A stretch of 64,000 nucleotides of DNA, taken from NCBI GenBank assembly GCA_037367355.1, contig CM074702.1, forward strand, positions 2,728,001 to 2,792,000, read 5' to 3'. Positions 10,105-20,304 of the stretch are shown in pieces. This DNA comes from Neoscytalidium dimidiatum (taxonomy: Eukaryota; Ascomycota; Dothideomycetes; Botryosphaeriales; Botryosphaeriaceae). Made by a program: the position numbers and the translations under genes. Position 1 is the stretch's first letter, and each line of letters begins with the position of its first letter. The notes under the pieces are model-generated. The model did no database searches and had not been told where the DNA came from. It was given only the letters and a program-made list of their open reading frames with translations.

Positions 10105-11655
10105 TTATATGACCCATCCCCTCTCCCATCTTTCTCGACCTCTCCTACCATGTATCCTGAACCCCGGGAGCGAGCGATTCCTACGCATGTCCGAGAGAGT
10201 CGAGCTGCTCACGGACCGCCTCTTCTCGGAGTAGAGCAACTGGCCGATGAGCTCGCTCTTCAGCCTCGTAAACTGTGAGAAGTTGGCAAAAACACCCATG
10301 CGCGCTACGTTGAACGCAAACGAGATGATCGGGTTGGACTGGCTCTCGAACCACGACCACGGCGCGTCCAGTAGCCTCCGATCCCTCTTCAGCGGCTTGT
10401 GTTTTCCCTCGAGCACCTCTTCCAAGTTCTCCATCGTTTTGAGCCAGATCGAGCGCTTCCACCGCGCGTCGTCCTCGGATGCGTCCGAGTCGCTGAGGAA
10501 GAGCTTCTGCGTCCAGAAGTCCAGCGGCGGGAAAAGCTCGCTGAGCAAGTTGATCGTGCTGACCATGACCTTGCACCTGTGTGCGTCAATGTCGCCCTTG
10601 TCGAGCCGTGCATTTATGTACGGCTCCGCGTCGATACGCTGCAGGATGGCGACCATGATGATGAGTGAGAGATTCGGCTTCAAAGACATCGTCTCCAGCT
10701 CCTCGACCATGCTATCGAGGCCCCAGTCGGAGTTCTCCAGTTCTTGAAGAATCGATATCAACTTTTGCCGCTTATCGTGCTTCACGTTCCGGAGGAAGAT
10801 GAGCAGAATATCGAGCGGGCCCATGTTGATTCCAGCAGGCAGGCGCCGTGACGCCAGGAATGAGCCCAACTCCCAGTGATTCTCAAAGCGCGTGTCTTGC
10901 TGCTCGGAGCGCGTGATGAACACGTCGGGCAGCTGCTCGAGGAGCAACTCGCCTACTTGGATCAGTCCGTTGAGACCGTCAAGTATTCGGTGCTCTTCCG
11001 CGGAAGGGAGGCCCTTCATTTGCTTGTAGACGAGGTCGTGCCCGACTTCGGCCCAGGTATGGTGCAACATGGAGATGACTTGTATTTCAATCATGTCGTC
11101 TTCCTCATCTTCATCCAGCTCTACCTCGCTTCCTAAGTCCTCTGCGCTTTGGGCCGAGTCGTCGTCGAGAAGGGAGACCCGGAAATGCTTTGCTCGGTAG
11201 CCGTAGAAGCGAGCTACATACGGCGTTTCGTGCGCGTATCCTTCGTTTGGCGACTCTCTTCCGTACTCCAGGTCCTTGTGTACGAAGAAGCTGTTTCTTA
11301 TAATGTTTTCGACCGTCTCTCTGTGGTTGGGGAAGTAAAGAGATATGCGAACCCCTGCAAGATCGATTATGTCTCTTTTGATCTCGCCCGTGCTCTTGTA
11401 TCCCCCGTTGATGGCGGTGTTGCGCCGTTTGAGTTTGTTTCTCAGCGAATCGAGGTCTTTGGCACGACACGTGACCTGCGCCTGGATAGCAGCGTTTTGC
11501 ATCGACTCTAAACAAATAGCTTTCGCTTCCTCGGCCAATCGTCTATATTTGTGTATGCCGTCACGCCTGTAATTTCTCAGAAATTTGCGTACGAATTTAT
11601 TTTCGTCTGGATAGGTGGTCTGCAAGGCTGAAGTGAGCGGGCTTTCAAAACTCAT
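10105..11655 (-). CDS. RelA/SpoT-domain protein (putative alarmone synthetase), array member 1
   Basis: Intronless. Counted from the ATG at 11655 (516 residues), a RelA/SpoT synthetase fold lies at about 60-210. It has RAKxxxSLRNK (Arg64, Lys66, Ser70), DLAGVRI (Asp98, Arg103), GYRAKH (Tyr153, His157) and EIQVISMLHHTWAEVGHDLV (Glu190, Gln192), so all the usual nucleotide-binding and catalytic positions are present. Known enzymes with this fold transfer pyrophosphate from ATP to GTP/GDP or related acceptors. No HD hydrolase or ACT/TGS regulatory domain is seen. Residues about 230-516 form a conserved helical module with LSELFPPLDFW and LDAPWSWFES boxes, unknown to me. The frame continues upstream to an ATG at 11802, but that part is not conserved in the paralogue, and the shorter start gives a matching length. 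The role in this fungus is unknown. Confidence 0.8.
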   Translation of the reverse strand: MSFESPLTSALQTTYPDENKFVRKFLRNYRRDGIHKYRRLAEEAKAICLESMQNAAIQAQVTCRAKDLDSLRNKLKRRNTAINGGYKSTGEIKRDIIDLAGVRISLYFPNHRETVENIIRNSFFVHKDLEYGRESPNEGYAHETPYVARFYGYRAKHFRVSLLDDDSAQSAEDLGSEVELDEDEEDDMIEIQVISMLHHTWAEVGHDLVYKQMKGLPSAEEHRILDGLNGLIQVGELLLEQLPDVFITRSEQQDTRFENHWELGSFLASRRLPAGINMGPLDILLIFLRNVKHDKRQKLISILQELENSDWGLDSMVEELETMSLKPNLSLIIMVAILQRIDAEPYINARLDKGDIDAHRCKVMVSTINLLSELFPPLDFWTQKLFLSDSDASEDDARWKRSIWLKTMENLEEVLEGKHKPLKRDRRLLDAPWSWFESQSNPIISFAFNVARMGVFANFSQFTRLKSELIGQLLYSEKRRSVSSSTLSDMRRNRSLPGFRIHGRRGRERWERGWVI

Positions 11656-13124
11656 TGCCGACGGCGTTAACGCCGTGACACTGCATAATTGGTACCTTTG
11701 GTGTCTCTGGTAGCCATTGAAGTATTCCTGGGTGAAGGATGTGATCACGGATCTCTTGCGGCCGTTTCCCGGCTGTGTCCACTTCGTGGCACATCGTCGC
11801 ATCCGTAGTGTCTGCCCTTGAATGAGGTATGATACTTAACTGTTTGTCGCAAGGCTGAGGAATTTAGGCGGGGCGAATGATTACGTAGCCTCGTATCCAT
11901 TTTCATGGCGCTTCATGGCGTCAATAAGCGGAAAGGTGGGGGCTGGCGCAGGCGACCATTCATGATCAGCAAAGGTCGGTGCCCACTTCTAAGCTCACTA
12001 CGAGCTCGGTATGGGCAACGAAATCCACGTCAAAGTGCAGAGCTACCTGTTATTGGTGACTTTAAGCATTTTCACCACGATGAAATTTCGAAATGTATTC
12101 CAAAACTGCTAGTCTGCGAAATTCAAACGAATAAATTTCGACGTCGACAGACGTCTCTGCGCGGTCAACGATCTGTATTTCCTTGGCAATCTGACTGGCC
12201 ATCGGTTCCACCTTCGGTTCGAATTTCATTTTCTAATTTCGATTCCTCAGGCACCTCACTGATACACCGATGCTATGGGGAGCATGTACTTCTCCGTCCG
12301 TGCCATTCTCCTGGTTGATATCCTGGTATTGTATCTCATTCTGCTCGCCCTGCCCGTCAAGCCCACGACCTTCTTGAGCAGGGGCGCTTGGACGAACAGA
12401 TACCACCGGCGGCGGATAGGTATATGGAATTTATATATGATCCTTGGGCTTCGGAGAGTCAAGGTAGACGCTCGAGTCAGAGGCTGGCGAGCTTAACTGT
12501 TCTCTGCATACCGTCCACGGCCATTGTGGCTTTCTTGACCCGTGAAACTTCATTTATAGCCATTGGTTTGACGACGTCCGTACCCTCCACTGGCATCATA
12601 CTATGCGTGTTCTTCATAGCCGCCTCGGCCAGTATATCATTCTCGTCCACTGTTTCCACCGCGGCCGGTGTGGTCATCACCGCTAGCTCGAGTAGGGTAT
12701 AAGATAACGTACTTTGTCTCTCCATAAACTGTATAGTCCTCGATCAAAGTATCCTGCGTCATTTATATACCCCCACGATTTCTGTACCGGCCGTGGTCAT
12801 TATACATTCTGTTGAATGCGTTGAAATTGATTGCCAGAGAGTTATTGGTCGACTTTGCCATCCTCGCGGATGCTGAGCGCGCTGTTCGGGACCGGGGTAC
12901 CTCTTCCACCTCTAAAGGTATTTCCATGAATACATGGCCTCTCAGAGAAGCGAATTGTCTCGTGTCGACGACTGTTCTAGTTCTGCCGACCCTGAATGCG
13001 AAAGTCATGACTGCGTCGGTCTGCACTTAGAACCACATCCATCCATCGTCGAAGATGCTCAGTTCATTTGCACCAAAAGGCAAGGCTGTACGGACCTATC
13101 TTCTACATCTTTGACGGATTTAAG
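11656..13124. other. Intergenic between RelA/SpoT members 1 and 2
   Basis: Next to 11656 lies the presumed promoter of member 1, or its 5' extension to 11802. Two adjacent minus-strand frames at 12477-12725 and 12763-13026 have protein-like composition but no recognisable domain. I do not call them genes. Confidence 0.4.
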
Positions 13125-14290
13125 CTACTTTGAATACCGGAGCCGCATTTCATTGCCCGGATCATCCGAAAACAGTTTCTTGGGCCATTTTCGGATAGGA
13201 GGAAAGAGCTTGTCTAGGAGAATGATGTTGCCAACCATCATCAAGAGCTTCTCCGAATACGTATCAAAGTTAGTGTCATCATGCTTTGCCGACGCGTTTT
13301 CGATTCCCATACGGGTCAGGATGCCTTCAAATAGGACCACAGATGCAGTAGGCTTCGCAAGGCCAGCCGCCTGAAGATCATGCACGAGTCTTCCTTCCGT
13401 CCATCCTGATCGTTCTAGATCTTCAAGGACTGGGATAATCTGGAACGGCTTGTCATATCTCACAGGTCCGAAGAGCTTGTGGAGGACGTCCAGTGACCCC
13501 ATAACGAGCCCCGATGGAAATCCCCTTGTAGTTAGGAAAGATACGAGTTCGAAGACGTTCGCGAAGCTGATACTCTGGGACTCGACCCGCGCTAGATAGA
13601 TGTCGTGTAGCTGTTCCAAGAGGACCTCACCAACTTTGACAAGGCCGCTAAGCCCGTGCAAGATTCTGTTCTCTTCTCTCGGCGGCAAACCATTCATCTG
13701 CTTGTACACTAGGTCACGACCCACTTCAGCCCACGTATGGTGGAGCGTGGATATCACTTGAATCTCGATAATGTCGTTTTTGACGTCGAGCGACCCGTCC
13801 CTATCTTCACTCTCTCCGTAGACATTGTCATATAGAAGAGAGACTTGATAATGTTTCACTTCGTATTTGGAGGAATGAAAGATGTAGGGCTTGCTTTTAG
13901 CATCGGTCGCCCCATCAAGCATCTCAATTGAGTCAAATTCATCGCCGAGTCCGTCTTCAGTTGGTCCAGCTTTGCCATGCTGAATCTCCTTGCGCACCTC
14001 GAACCTCTTGAAATCATCTTCTCCGCAATCTTACGGTGATTGGGGAAATAGAGGCTAATTCGGACGCCCACAAGACCGGCGATGTCCTCTTTAATCTGTC
14101 TCTTGTTCTTGTAGCTGCACTGGATCCTGCGGCTGCGCTCATGCAGCTTCCTCTCGAGGGGAATAGTATCCTTTGCACGTGAAGTCACGTGAGCATGGAT
14201 TTCTGATGGTTTCATTTCTCGTTGTGGATTTTTTCAACCTTCTTTGCCAGATTTTCGAAGTGCGCCTGATCTTTCCGTTTGTATATCTTC
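13125..14290 (-). pseudogene. RelA/SpoT-domain gene, array member 2, frameshifted and truncated
   Basis: Homologous to the members at 10105 and 14609 but broken. The N-terminal helical lead (14290-14216) ends in a TGA and continues in another frame from 14215, which carries SRAKDTIPLERKL and LVGVRISLYFPNH. Near 14000 the frame changes again, to 13997-13125. That part holds NDIIEIQVISTLHHTWAEVG and most of the C-terminal module up to LLDKLFPPIRKWPKKLF. It then stops early, lacking the last about 90 residues with the DAPWxWF box. The GYRxKH motif is degenerate (SKYEVKH), and Asp of DLAGVR is replaced (GLVGVR). Two frameshifts, lost motif residues and the truncated end all point to a pseudogene. 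Confidence 0.8.
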
Positions 14291-14608
14291 AAGGTCTCCT
14301 AACGGGCATTTCCCGTGGTGGATTTTCAGCCTCGAGCGGAGTAAGCGTAGAGCTCGACACGAGTGACCCCTCCGTGTTACTATTTAAGTTCGTATTTTTA
14401 CACTTCCTTTCACTATCCAACAGATTCACTTACCAATAGATCTTAGTCAAGTGAATATTCACTACGAATCGTAACAGCATGCGCGCTTATCACAGAAAGG
14501 GTAGAGGCCGAGTCTGAAGGGAGCACTCTTCATTTCGAAGTGATTTCGTTATTCAAGTGAACTATTTACCGATAGGCTAGGCTACATGGGTACCAAGCCG
14601 CCGACATA
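14291..14608. other. Intergenic between RelA/SpoT members 2 and 3
   Basis: Short spacer with no supported gene. Holds the 5' flank of member 2 and the 3' flank of member 3. Confidence 0.5.
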
Positions 14609-16174
14609 TTAGCAACCGTCGCTAGCTTTGGTGTGTCCTTTCCTTGTTCTTGCATCTCCGTCTTCTTCCTCCATAATTTTCCGATAGTTTTCCATCTTTG
14701 CTCTTTTATAACTATATCTAACTGATGTGTCTGAAACTGGTCTCCCATCTCTCCTTGATACTGAGACCTTTTTGGTTGGAAGCGGGCCAACAGTGCTAGG
14801 GAATAGCCCTATTACCTCGAACGGCAATTCCATTAGCAGCTCACCACTAAGCTGAATCCTCAATGATGAAAAAGGACCAAAATTCGAAACGACCCCAAGT
14901 TTGGAGGCTCGAAACGCAAGATCAATCGCACGGTTTTGCTGTGATAGGAACCAAGTCCAGGGAGCATCCAGGTTTTCCCGTTCTTCTTTCGACAGATTGC
15001 GTTGTCCGTTGACCACCTCTTGTGGCCTGATCCGCACGTTACTCAACCACTTTGAGCATTCCATCTTTGTTAAATCCGTGTCAACATTATCCAGAAACAA
15101 GGGTTTGGCCCAAGCTCTCATAGGAGGAAACAGTTCGTCCAGTAAGATTATTGCACCTGCCATGCATTGGAACTTGTAAACGTCCGAATCTTTTTGGCCA
15201 TCTTCTTTGGTCTTCAAAATTGCAGTGACATCCGCCTGGGCAAGTATCGCTTCCATTATTAAGACGGAAAGACTTGGCTTGAGCGACTCTGCCTTATTCA
15301 GACCTGCATTTTGCAATGCCTCGTTGAGCAAATTGGATTCCCACTGACGGCTTTCCAATTCACTGATGATCGGTAGCAGCTTGTTGGGGCTGTTGTACCC
15401 TGCCGCAGCCAGAAATCTCAGAAGCGTCTCCAACGGCCCCATATTCAGTCCGGAAGGTATCCTACGCGAGAGAAGGAAGGATCCGAGCTCATACTGATTG
15501 GCGAACTTGATGTTTTGCGACTGTGATCTGGTTTGGTATACGTCATGCAATTGCTCTAGGAGCACTTCTCCAACCTGGATGAGCCCGCCCAGCCCATCAA
15601 GAATGCGCTCTTCCTCTACCGAAGGTAGACCGCTCATCTGTTTATAGACGAGATCATGCCCCACCTGCGCCCATGTGTGGTGAAGCATTGAAGTGATCTG
15701 AATCTCGACGACGTGGCTGCGCTGCTCTTCCCTGATGGACACTCGGAAGTGCTTGCCTTTGTAACCGGAGAAACGTGCCACATACGGCTTCGACGTCTCA
15801 AGTACGTCGGTTTTGGGGCTTTCATCTCCATGCTGGATCGTCTCATGGATGTTGAAGATCTTCTGGATGATGTCTTCTGTTTTCTTGATGTGGTTCGGGA
15901 AATAAAGCGCAATGCGGACTCCGGCAAGGTCGACAATATCGTTGCGGATGCTTCGGACAGAGTCATACTTCTTCACTGGATTCCTCTGCATGAGTTTGTT
16001 CCTCAAAGACTTCTCTTCCTTTGCACGCCATTTGATCGTCGCTTGGATTCCAGAGCGGGTCAATTCTGTTTCGCACATGGCCGCGGCGTGTCTCGAGATC
16101 CGCTCATAAAAGTCTTTCTCTCTTGTATAGCCGTCGAGGAAATCCTCGATGACCGAGGTTGTGTCGCTCATCAT
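14609..16174 (-). CDS. RelA/SpoT-domain protein (putative alarmone synthetase), array member 3
   Basis: Intronless, 521 residues. Synthetase motifs are complete: RAKEEKSLRNK (Arg50, Lys52, Ser56), DLAGVRI (Asp82, Arg87), GYKGKH (Tyr138, His142), EIQITSMLHHTWAQVGHDLV (Glu157, Gln159). A C-terminal module of about 300 residues follows, with LLDELFPPMRAW and NLDAPWTWFLSQ boxes shared with member 1. It has no HD hydrolase or regulatory domains, so the architecture is that of a small alarmone synthetase plus a fungal extension. Its start (ATG 16172-16174) faces the CorA-like gene across about 450 bp, so the two may share a promoter region. The reaction is inferred from motifs. In bacteria related single-domain enzymes serve stress signalling or act as toxins; which, if either, applies here is open. 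Confidence 0.85.
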   Translation of the reverse strand: MMSDTTSVIEDFLDGYTREKDFYERISRHAAAMCETELTRSGIQATIKWRAKEEKSLRNKLMQRNPVKKYDSVRSIRNDIVDLAGVRIALYFPNHIKKTEDIIQKIFNIHETIQHGDESPKTDVLETSKPYVARFSGYKGKHFRVSIREEQRSHVVEIQITSMLHHTWAQVGHDLVYKQMSGLPSVEEERILDGLGGLIQVGEVLLEQLHDVYQTRSQSQNIKFANQYELGSFLLSRRIPSGLNMGPLETLLRFLAAAGYNSPNKLLPIISELESRQWESNLLNEALQNAGLNKAESLKPSLSVLIMEAILAQADVTAILKTKEDGQKDSDVYKFQCMAGAIILLDELFPPMRAWAKPLFLDNVDTDLTKMECSKWLSNVRIRPQEVVNGQRNLSKEERENLDAPWTWFLSQQNRAIDLAFRASKLGVVSNFGPFSSLRIQLSGELLMELPFEVIGLFPSTVGPLPTKKVSVSRRDGRPVSDTSVRYSYKRAKMENYRKIMEEEDGDARTRKGHTKASDGC

Positions 16175-16627
16175 GCAATATCTTCTGGTCTCGTGACAAG
16201 GCTGACGCGCAAAGCTGGCGAGGAGTTTTTAACAGAGACAGAGCCGGGATGAAATCATTACAGTGGACTACCTGAGGGAAAAACAAGTTCTCTCTTGGAA
16301 TCCGAAGACAGCGTACGGAGGTAGTGAGCGTGGGAAAGACGCGTCGTCGTATTGTATGAGAATCTTACGGCCAGAGCTCACATAGCAACTCAGCCGCGAG
16401 CGATAACACGGCCGGAACATCTCTGCCGATTGCACCGTGATTACGTAACGCTCCTGATGATTTTATCACCCAATGTGGCTGATTATATGCGCTGCGAGCC
16501 TGAAAATAGTAACGATATTGGGGGCCGAAATTCATGGCGGGGTATCAGCCCTTTTCCGCTGACACGAATGAAAGGCTACCCACAGGACCACCAGAAAACG
16601 CAAAATACCGCCTAATAACAAGAGCAC
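16175..16627. promoter_or_regulatory. Shared intergenic promoter region of RelA/SpoT member 3 and the CorA-like gene
   Basis: Two intact genes diverge from this 453-bp gap. No specific binding site can be named from sequence alone. Confidence 0.5.
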
Positions 16628-18190
16628 ATGGACGCGTACCTCGAGTATATTGAAGACCAAGCACAGCGCAACCCCTGCCTCGCGTATCTCCGGAATTTTC
16701 TATCTGACATAAACAGCACAAATTATCCCGGTCGGCTTGTCTCACTGTCATTCCACTCAAACAAAGATGAACCTATATTTGACGAGCTCGACAGAGACGC
16801 GGCCACGAATATTCTTTTGGGAAGAGCCCGGACTCCGCATCTCCAAGGGCGTATCATGTTGGTCGAAGATCCGCATCCCGGCCTAATCAGCAGCATTGGT
16901 CAAGTCCTTGACGTAGATCCTCTCTTCTTCGCTTCTCACTTGCACGCGCCATGGCGCGATATGAATTCGAAAACTCCGGAGATGGCCGTCCTGCCTTCGC
17001 GGCTACGGCCGCTGGATTTTGTGAATGTTTATTACCACCGCACTTATCTCCTGAGAAGTGGTGTAAAGTCCTTGCGCAAGCTGATGCCTGCGTCTAATAT
17101 ACACCGCAAGGTCATGATACTCCCGTCCGGGTCTCACTCAAGCTCCAGGAACGGAGGACGACTTGCACTGGCGCAGCAGTGCTGCTCTATATTCAAGACA
17201 CTGTTGCCGGACAAGACCTGGCTATGTAAGCACCAACCGCGAACACTTGGGGAAAGTAAATATCTGAAGACTGCTTTTACTGATTTCCGTGCAGGCCTCG
17301 TCCTCCTCGACCGCCCCGTATCCAACACCTTCTTCCCGGTCAAAGGCCTCAAGCATGAAGCGGAGCCCGTCGAAATCTCCTTTGAGCCATTTCTCGGAGG
17401 ATACGAGGACTTCCGGGACCCACCGCCTTTCTCGCGCTTCAGACACCGGCAGCAAGGCCCAAACCGGCAGTCGCTTTTGGACGACTTGCTCTATTACTGG
17501 ACCGATAACTCCCCTCCCATCTTCAACCCTGATGATCCGAGCCTGGCGTGGCTGGCCTACTACCCCATCAAGATCGTCGCCGAGGAGTGGATGTCTTACT
17601 TGACGGTGATGCGGCAGACGATCAAGGAATACGAGTACTCTCTTGAAGACCTGGACGGCACTTCAACCCTCACCAGCGAGCTCGACCGGCTGAAGTCCGA
17701 TTTGACCTCCCTCCAAAGCTGGCGCCGGCGGATACTGTCGACGCGCCAGAAGACCCGCGCGGTGCTCCGCTTCCTCGGCGCCCATTCCGCGGACGTTGAG
17801 GAGCACGCCAGCCTTCGGGCGTTGAGAGAGGACTACGAGTATCTTGTCGCTGAAGTCCTGGAGTACGGGAGTCGTCTGGAAAGCATCTTGCCCGTGGTGA
17901 CGTCCATGGTCCAGATTGTAGACAGCCGGAGGGCTCTGGCCGAGACGTCGAGCGTTACGCGGCTGACCTACCTGGCGGTGGTGTTTGTGCCTTTGACATT
18001 CACTTCTGGACTCTTCAGCATGAGCGAAGGCTTGGCACCGGGAGGAGATTTATTCTGGGTGTACTTTGTGGTCGCGTTACCTCTGACGTTCCTTGTGTTC
18101 ATGGTGGCGAGGCCGCCAGCGCCGGTGCGGGCGATGCGGGATAGGTGGCTGAGGCTAAAGGAATGGCTATCGAGAGCAGTGGCGAGCTAG
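16628..18190 (+). CDS. CorA-like divalent metal transporter family protein
   Basis: The frame is open from ATG 16628 to TAG 18190 (520 codons), but a 69-bp stretch at 17226-17294 has GTAAGC, a CTGAT branch site and GCAG. It is most likely an intron that happens to be a multiple of three, giving about 497 residues. The N-terminal part has the fungal CorA-like block (MLVEDPHPG then LDVDPLFFASHL). A helical coiled region follows, and two C-terminal membrane segments around LTYLAVVFVPLTFTSGLFSM. The usual GMN selectivity signature is replaced by GLFSM, common in this fungal subfamily as far as I recall, so metal transport is uncertain. It lies head to head with the RelA/SpoT member 3 gene. Confidence 0.8.
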   Translation: MDAYLEYIEDQAQRNPCLAYLRNFLSDINSTNYPGRLVSLSFHSNKDEPIFDELDRDAATNILLGRARTPHLQGRIMLVEDPHPGLISSIGQVLDVDPLFFASHLHAPWRDMNSKTPEMAVLPSRLRPLDFVNVYYHRTYLLRSGVKSLRKLMPASNIHRKVMILPSGSHSSSRNGGRLALAQQCCSIFKTLLPDKTWLCKHQPRTLGESKYLKTAFTDFRAGLVLLDRPVSNTFFPVKGLKHEAEPVEISFEPFLGGYEDFRDPPPFSRFRHRQQGPNRQSLLDDLLYYWTDNSPPIFNPDDPSLAWLAYYPIKIVAEEWMSYLTVMRQTIKEYEYSLEDLDGTSTLTSELDRLKSDLTSLQSWRRRILSTRQKTRAVLRFLGAHSADVEEHASLRALREDYEYLVAEVLEYGSRLESILPVVTSMVQIVDSRRALAETSSVTRLTYLAVVFVPLTFTSGLFSMSEGLAPGGDLFWVYFVVALPLTFLVFMVARPPAPVRAMRDRWLRLKEWLSRAVAS

Positions 18191-19588
18191 TAGCCTGAGT
18201 CAATTTGTCTGCAGAATATCCGCAGTATAGTACGGAAAGTCTATCGAATAAGGCGTCAGAGTATGGGAAATCTCGGTAGACTTTGCTATGACGTACGTAT
18301 CTTTTTGTGCCATGCTCAACCGAGCGTCGATGTCTACAGAAACAGATCTGGTTGATTCAGATGCTTAGAAACACTCAGTATTGATGTTTCCTTGCTTTAT
18401 AATTGCCTCCAGATATCAATTAGGTATGTGAAGCTTTATACCCGTCTCATCCTCCTCCGAGTCAAGGTCCCCTGCGAGGATCGCCTCTGTAAGTGTAGGT
18501 AAGCTGGATGCAAAGTAGCTGAATTAACTTATCTTTAGGAAATGTTCTTACGTGATGTTCATCTGGTTGAAAGGCGGTACATACCACTTCATTAATTAGT
18601 GTCTAAGGTAGTGACTCAGCAAGTATATTTCATCCCCCCTCTATTTTCAAACTCTATCGAAGATTTTATTCCTCATGAGAACCGAACTTCCGAGACTCAG
18701 GGCATGCATTTCAATTCCTTTTAACAGCTTCTGCTTGCCCCATTGGTAAAATATTGAGCGGGAGGGCCTAGAGGGGTCTGATAATCTAATCCCATTATTC
18801 GGGAATAGCGAACACGATTGTGAAAGAGAATATGATGTTGCTATGGAATGTATAGCTTTTATTTGAATGAGATATAACAGCTAGCACGATAAAGTAAAGC
18901 GCTTGTTCGAAACTGTTGAATTCCAGAAGACGGTGCAAAAGCGAAGTAGTATTCTGGGCATGCTGGAGGAGGGGTGCCAGAGGTACCCCTCCTTATACTC
19001 CAGTCGGCTAACACGCAGCTGCAGCTGCACTAAAGCCAAATACACGTGATTTTTAACAGAAACTAATCAGACCAAGATCATAGATCTGGTAGTCTACTTA
19101 CGGGATTAGCCTTGAATCATGCAGGTTATAGTGCTGGAGAACGATAGGGTGTCGACATTGGACGTAATGAAGGTTTAATACAAATATTATTCTCATGGCT
19201 GAACGGTGCCGATAACAGCAGATATTAGAGTCAATCGAGTACAAGTATGGCCTGATATAAATATGCTGTCATGGGACATCGTAATAGAATAGACAAGTTG
19301 TAGCTATTGATATAAGGAGAGCGTACGTGGGGACTTCAAAAAGCCAGTTTTGAGTATAAGATGGCAGAACGCACAGGAACAATGCAAATCAGGGGGAAGC
19401 GGTTTCGCAAGCAATAAATCAAGTGTAATCAGCCTATAACGTGATTGAAATTCTGTGTAATGCTCTTGTTTCTCTTAACACCGTGATCCCTTATGTAATC
19501 CGCGGAAAGGTGAACGGGGTCAATTGACAGTGAGAATAGACGCGTATCAGTCGTCAAAGTATTGTCCGACCATATGATAGATTCTTTC
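18191..19588. other. Intergenic, no supported gene
   Basis: AT-moderate sequence with short frames only. A GC-rich hairpin (GGAGGGGTGCC..GGTACCCCTCC) lies at about 18967-18992. I see no gene, tRNA or repeat I can name. Confidence 0.45.
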
Positions 19589-19926
19589 TTAAAGCCATAT
19601 GTCTTGTGGAAATTCCCGGACTGCACCTAGCCTAAACATATTGAAAAGGAAACGTACGATTTGCGAAGAATGTTTGTCGAACCAAGGCCAGAGACCTTGC
19701 CCTGTGGCTCTCTCGGATGGCTGTAAGGGATCTTCGTGGCCGAAGAAAAAGTCCTTTGAAACTTGAGAACCCATGATCCAATTCAAGTTCTCCAGCTGTT
19801 GTACCTGGACAGCTGTGTTCCTCATGACGCCCGTAAGTTCGCGTTCCCAGAAGAAAACCGGTGGAAATAGGTCATCCAATACAATAAAGACATTGCCACA
19901 TCGAGTCCTATCATCTACTGATCCGA
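19589..19926 (-). pseudogene. RelA/SpoT-family remnant, array member 4 (C-terminal module only)
   Basis: The minus-strand frame from about 19926 down to 19622 matches only the C-terminal module of the other members. It has a lead-in like DRTRCGNVFIV, then LDDLFPPVFFWERELTG, then a GLWPWFDKHSSQIVRFLFNM stretch equivalent to the DAPWxWF box region. The whole synthetase domain is missing. Homology stops exactly at the LTR-like repeat that begins at about 19927, and nothing beyond that repeat (20305 onward) resembles the missing part. I read it as a copy destroyed by insertion plus deletion. The stop just after 19622 is also earlier than in the intact members. Confidence 0.7.
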
Positions 19927-20304
19927 GGTTACGTAACCTCGCGATCAGTTAGACCCACACGATCATCTGCTAAGACGAATAAGCAGAGAGAACTATTAAG
20001 CACTCCCACTTAGAGGCTCTAATATGCTTTTAGAGAATAAATATTAAGCGTACTACGCTTACCGAGCGTATAGATTATAGAGCTTTTCTACTGTATATAA
20101 ACTACGCTCTCTGAATAATTTTAACTATCATAGTGAATTTATCTTTGTAATAATTTAGGATAATTATTCGTCACTAAGCCTTCTTACGTTGTGCTTAGTT
20201 ACTTCTTAGTCTCTCTCACTTCTTGCACCCACTTAAGGAAAGCCCCGTGACTATTTTTCTCCCTTCTTGGTATTTGATCTTTAAGGTAGAGGTTGTCTAT
20301 TACA
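19927..20304 (+). repeat. Solo-LTR-like dispersed repeat, copy B
   Basis: Second copy of the repeat at 1288-1723, about 60 bp shorter and partly C-to-T mutated (TGACC has become TAACC). The hexamer TACTGA occurs at 19916-19921 and again at 20306-20311 and may be a target duplication, although it is one base longer than usual and sits slightly off the inferred ends. It disrupts a RelA/SpoT-family gene. Confidence 0.65.

Noticed and set aside
12477..13026. Two adjacent minus-strand frames with protein-like composition
   Set aside because: No recognisable domain, no supported intron joining them, and no homologue in the window.
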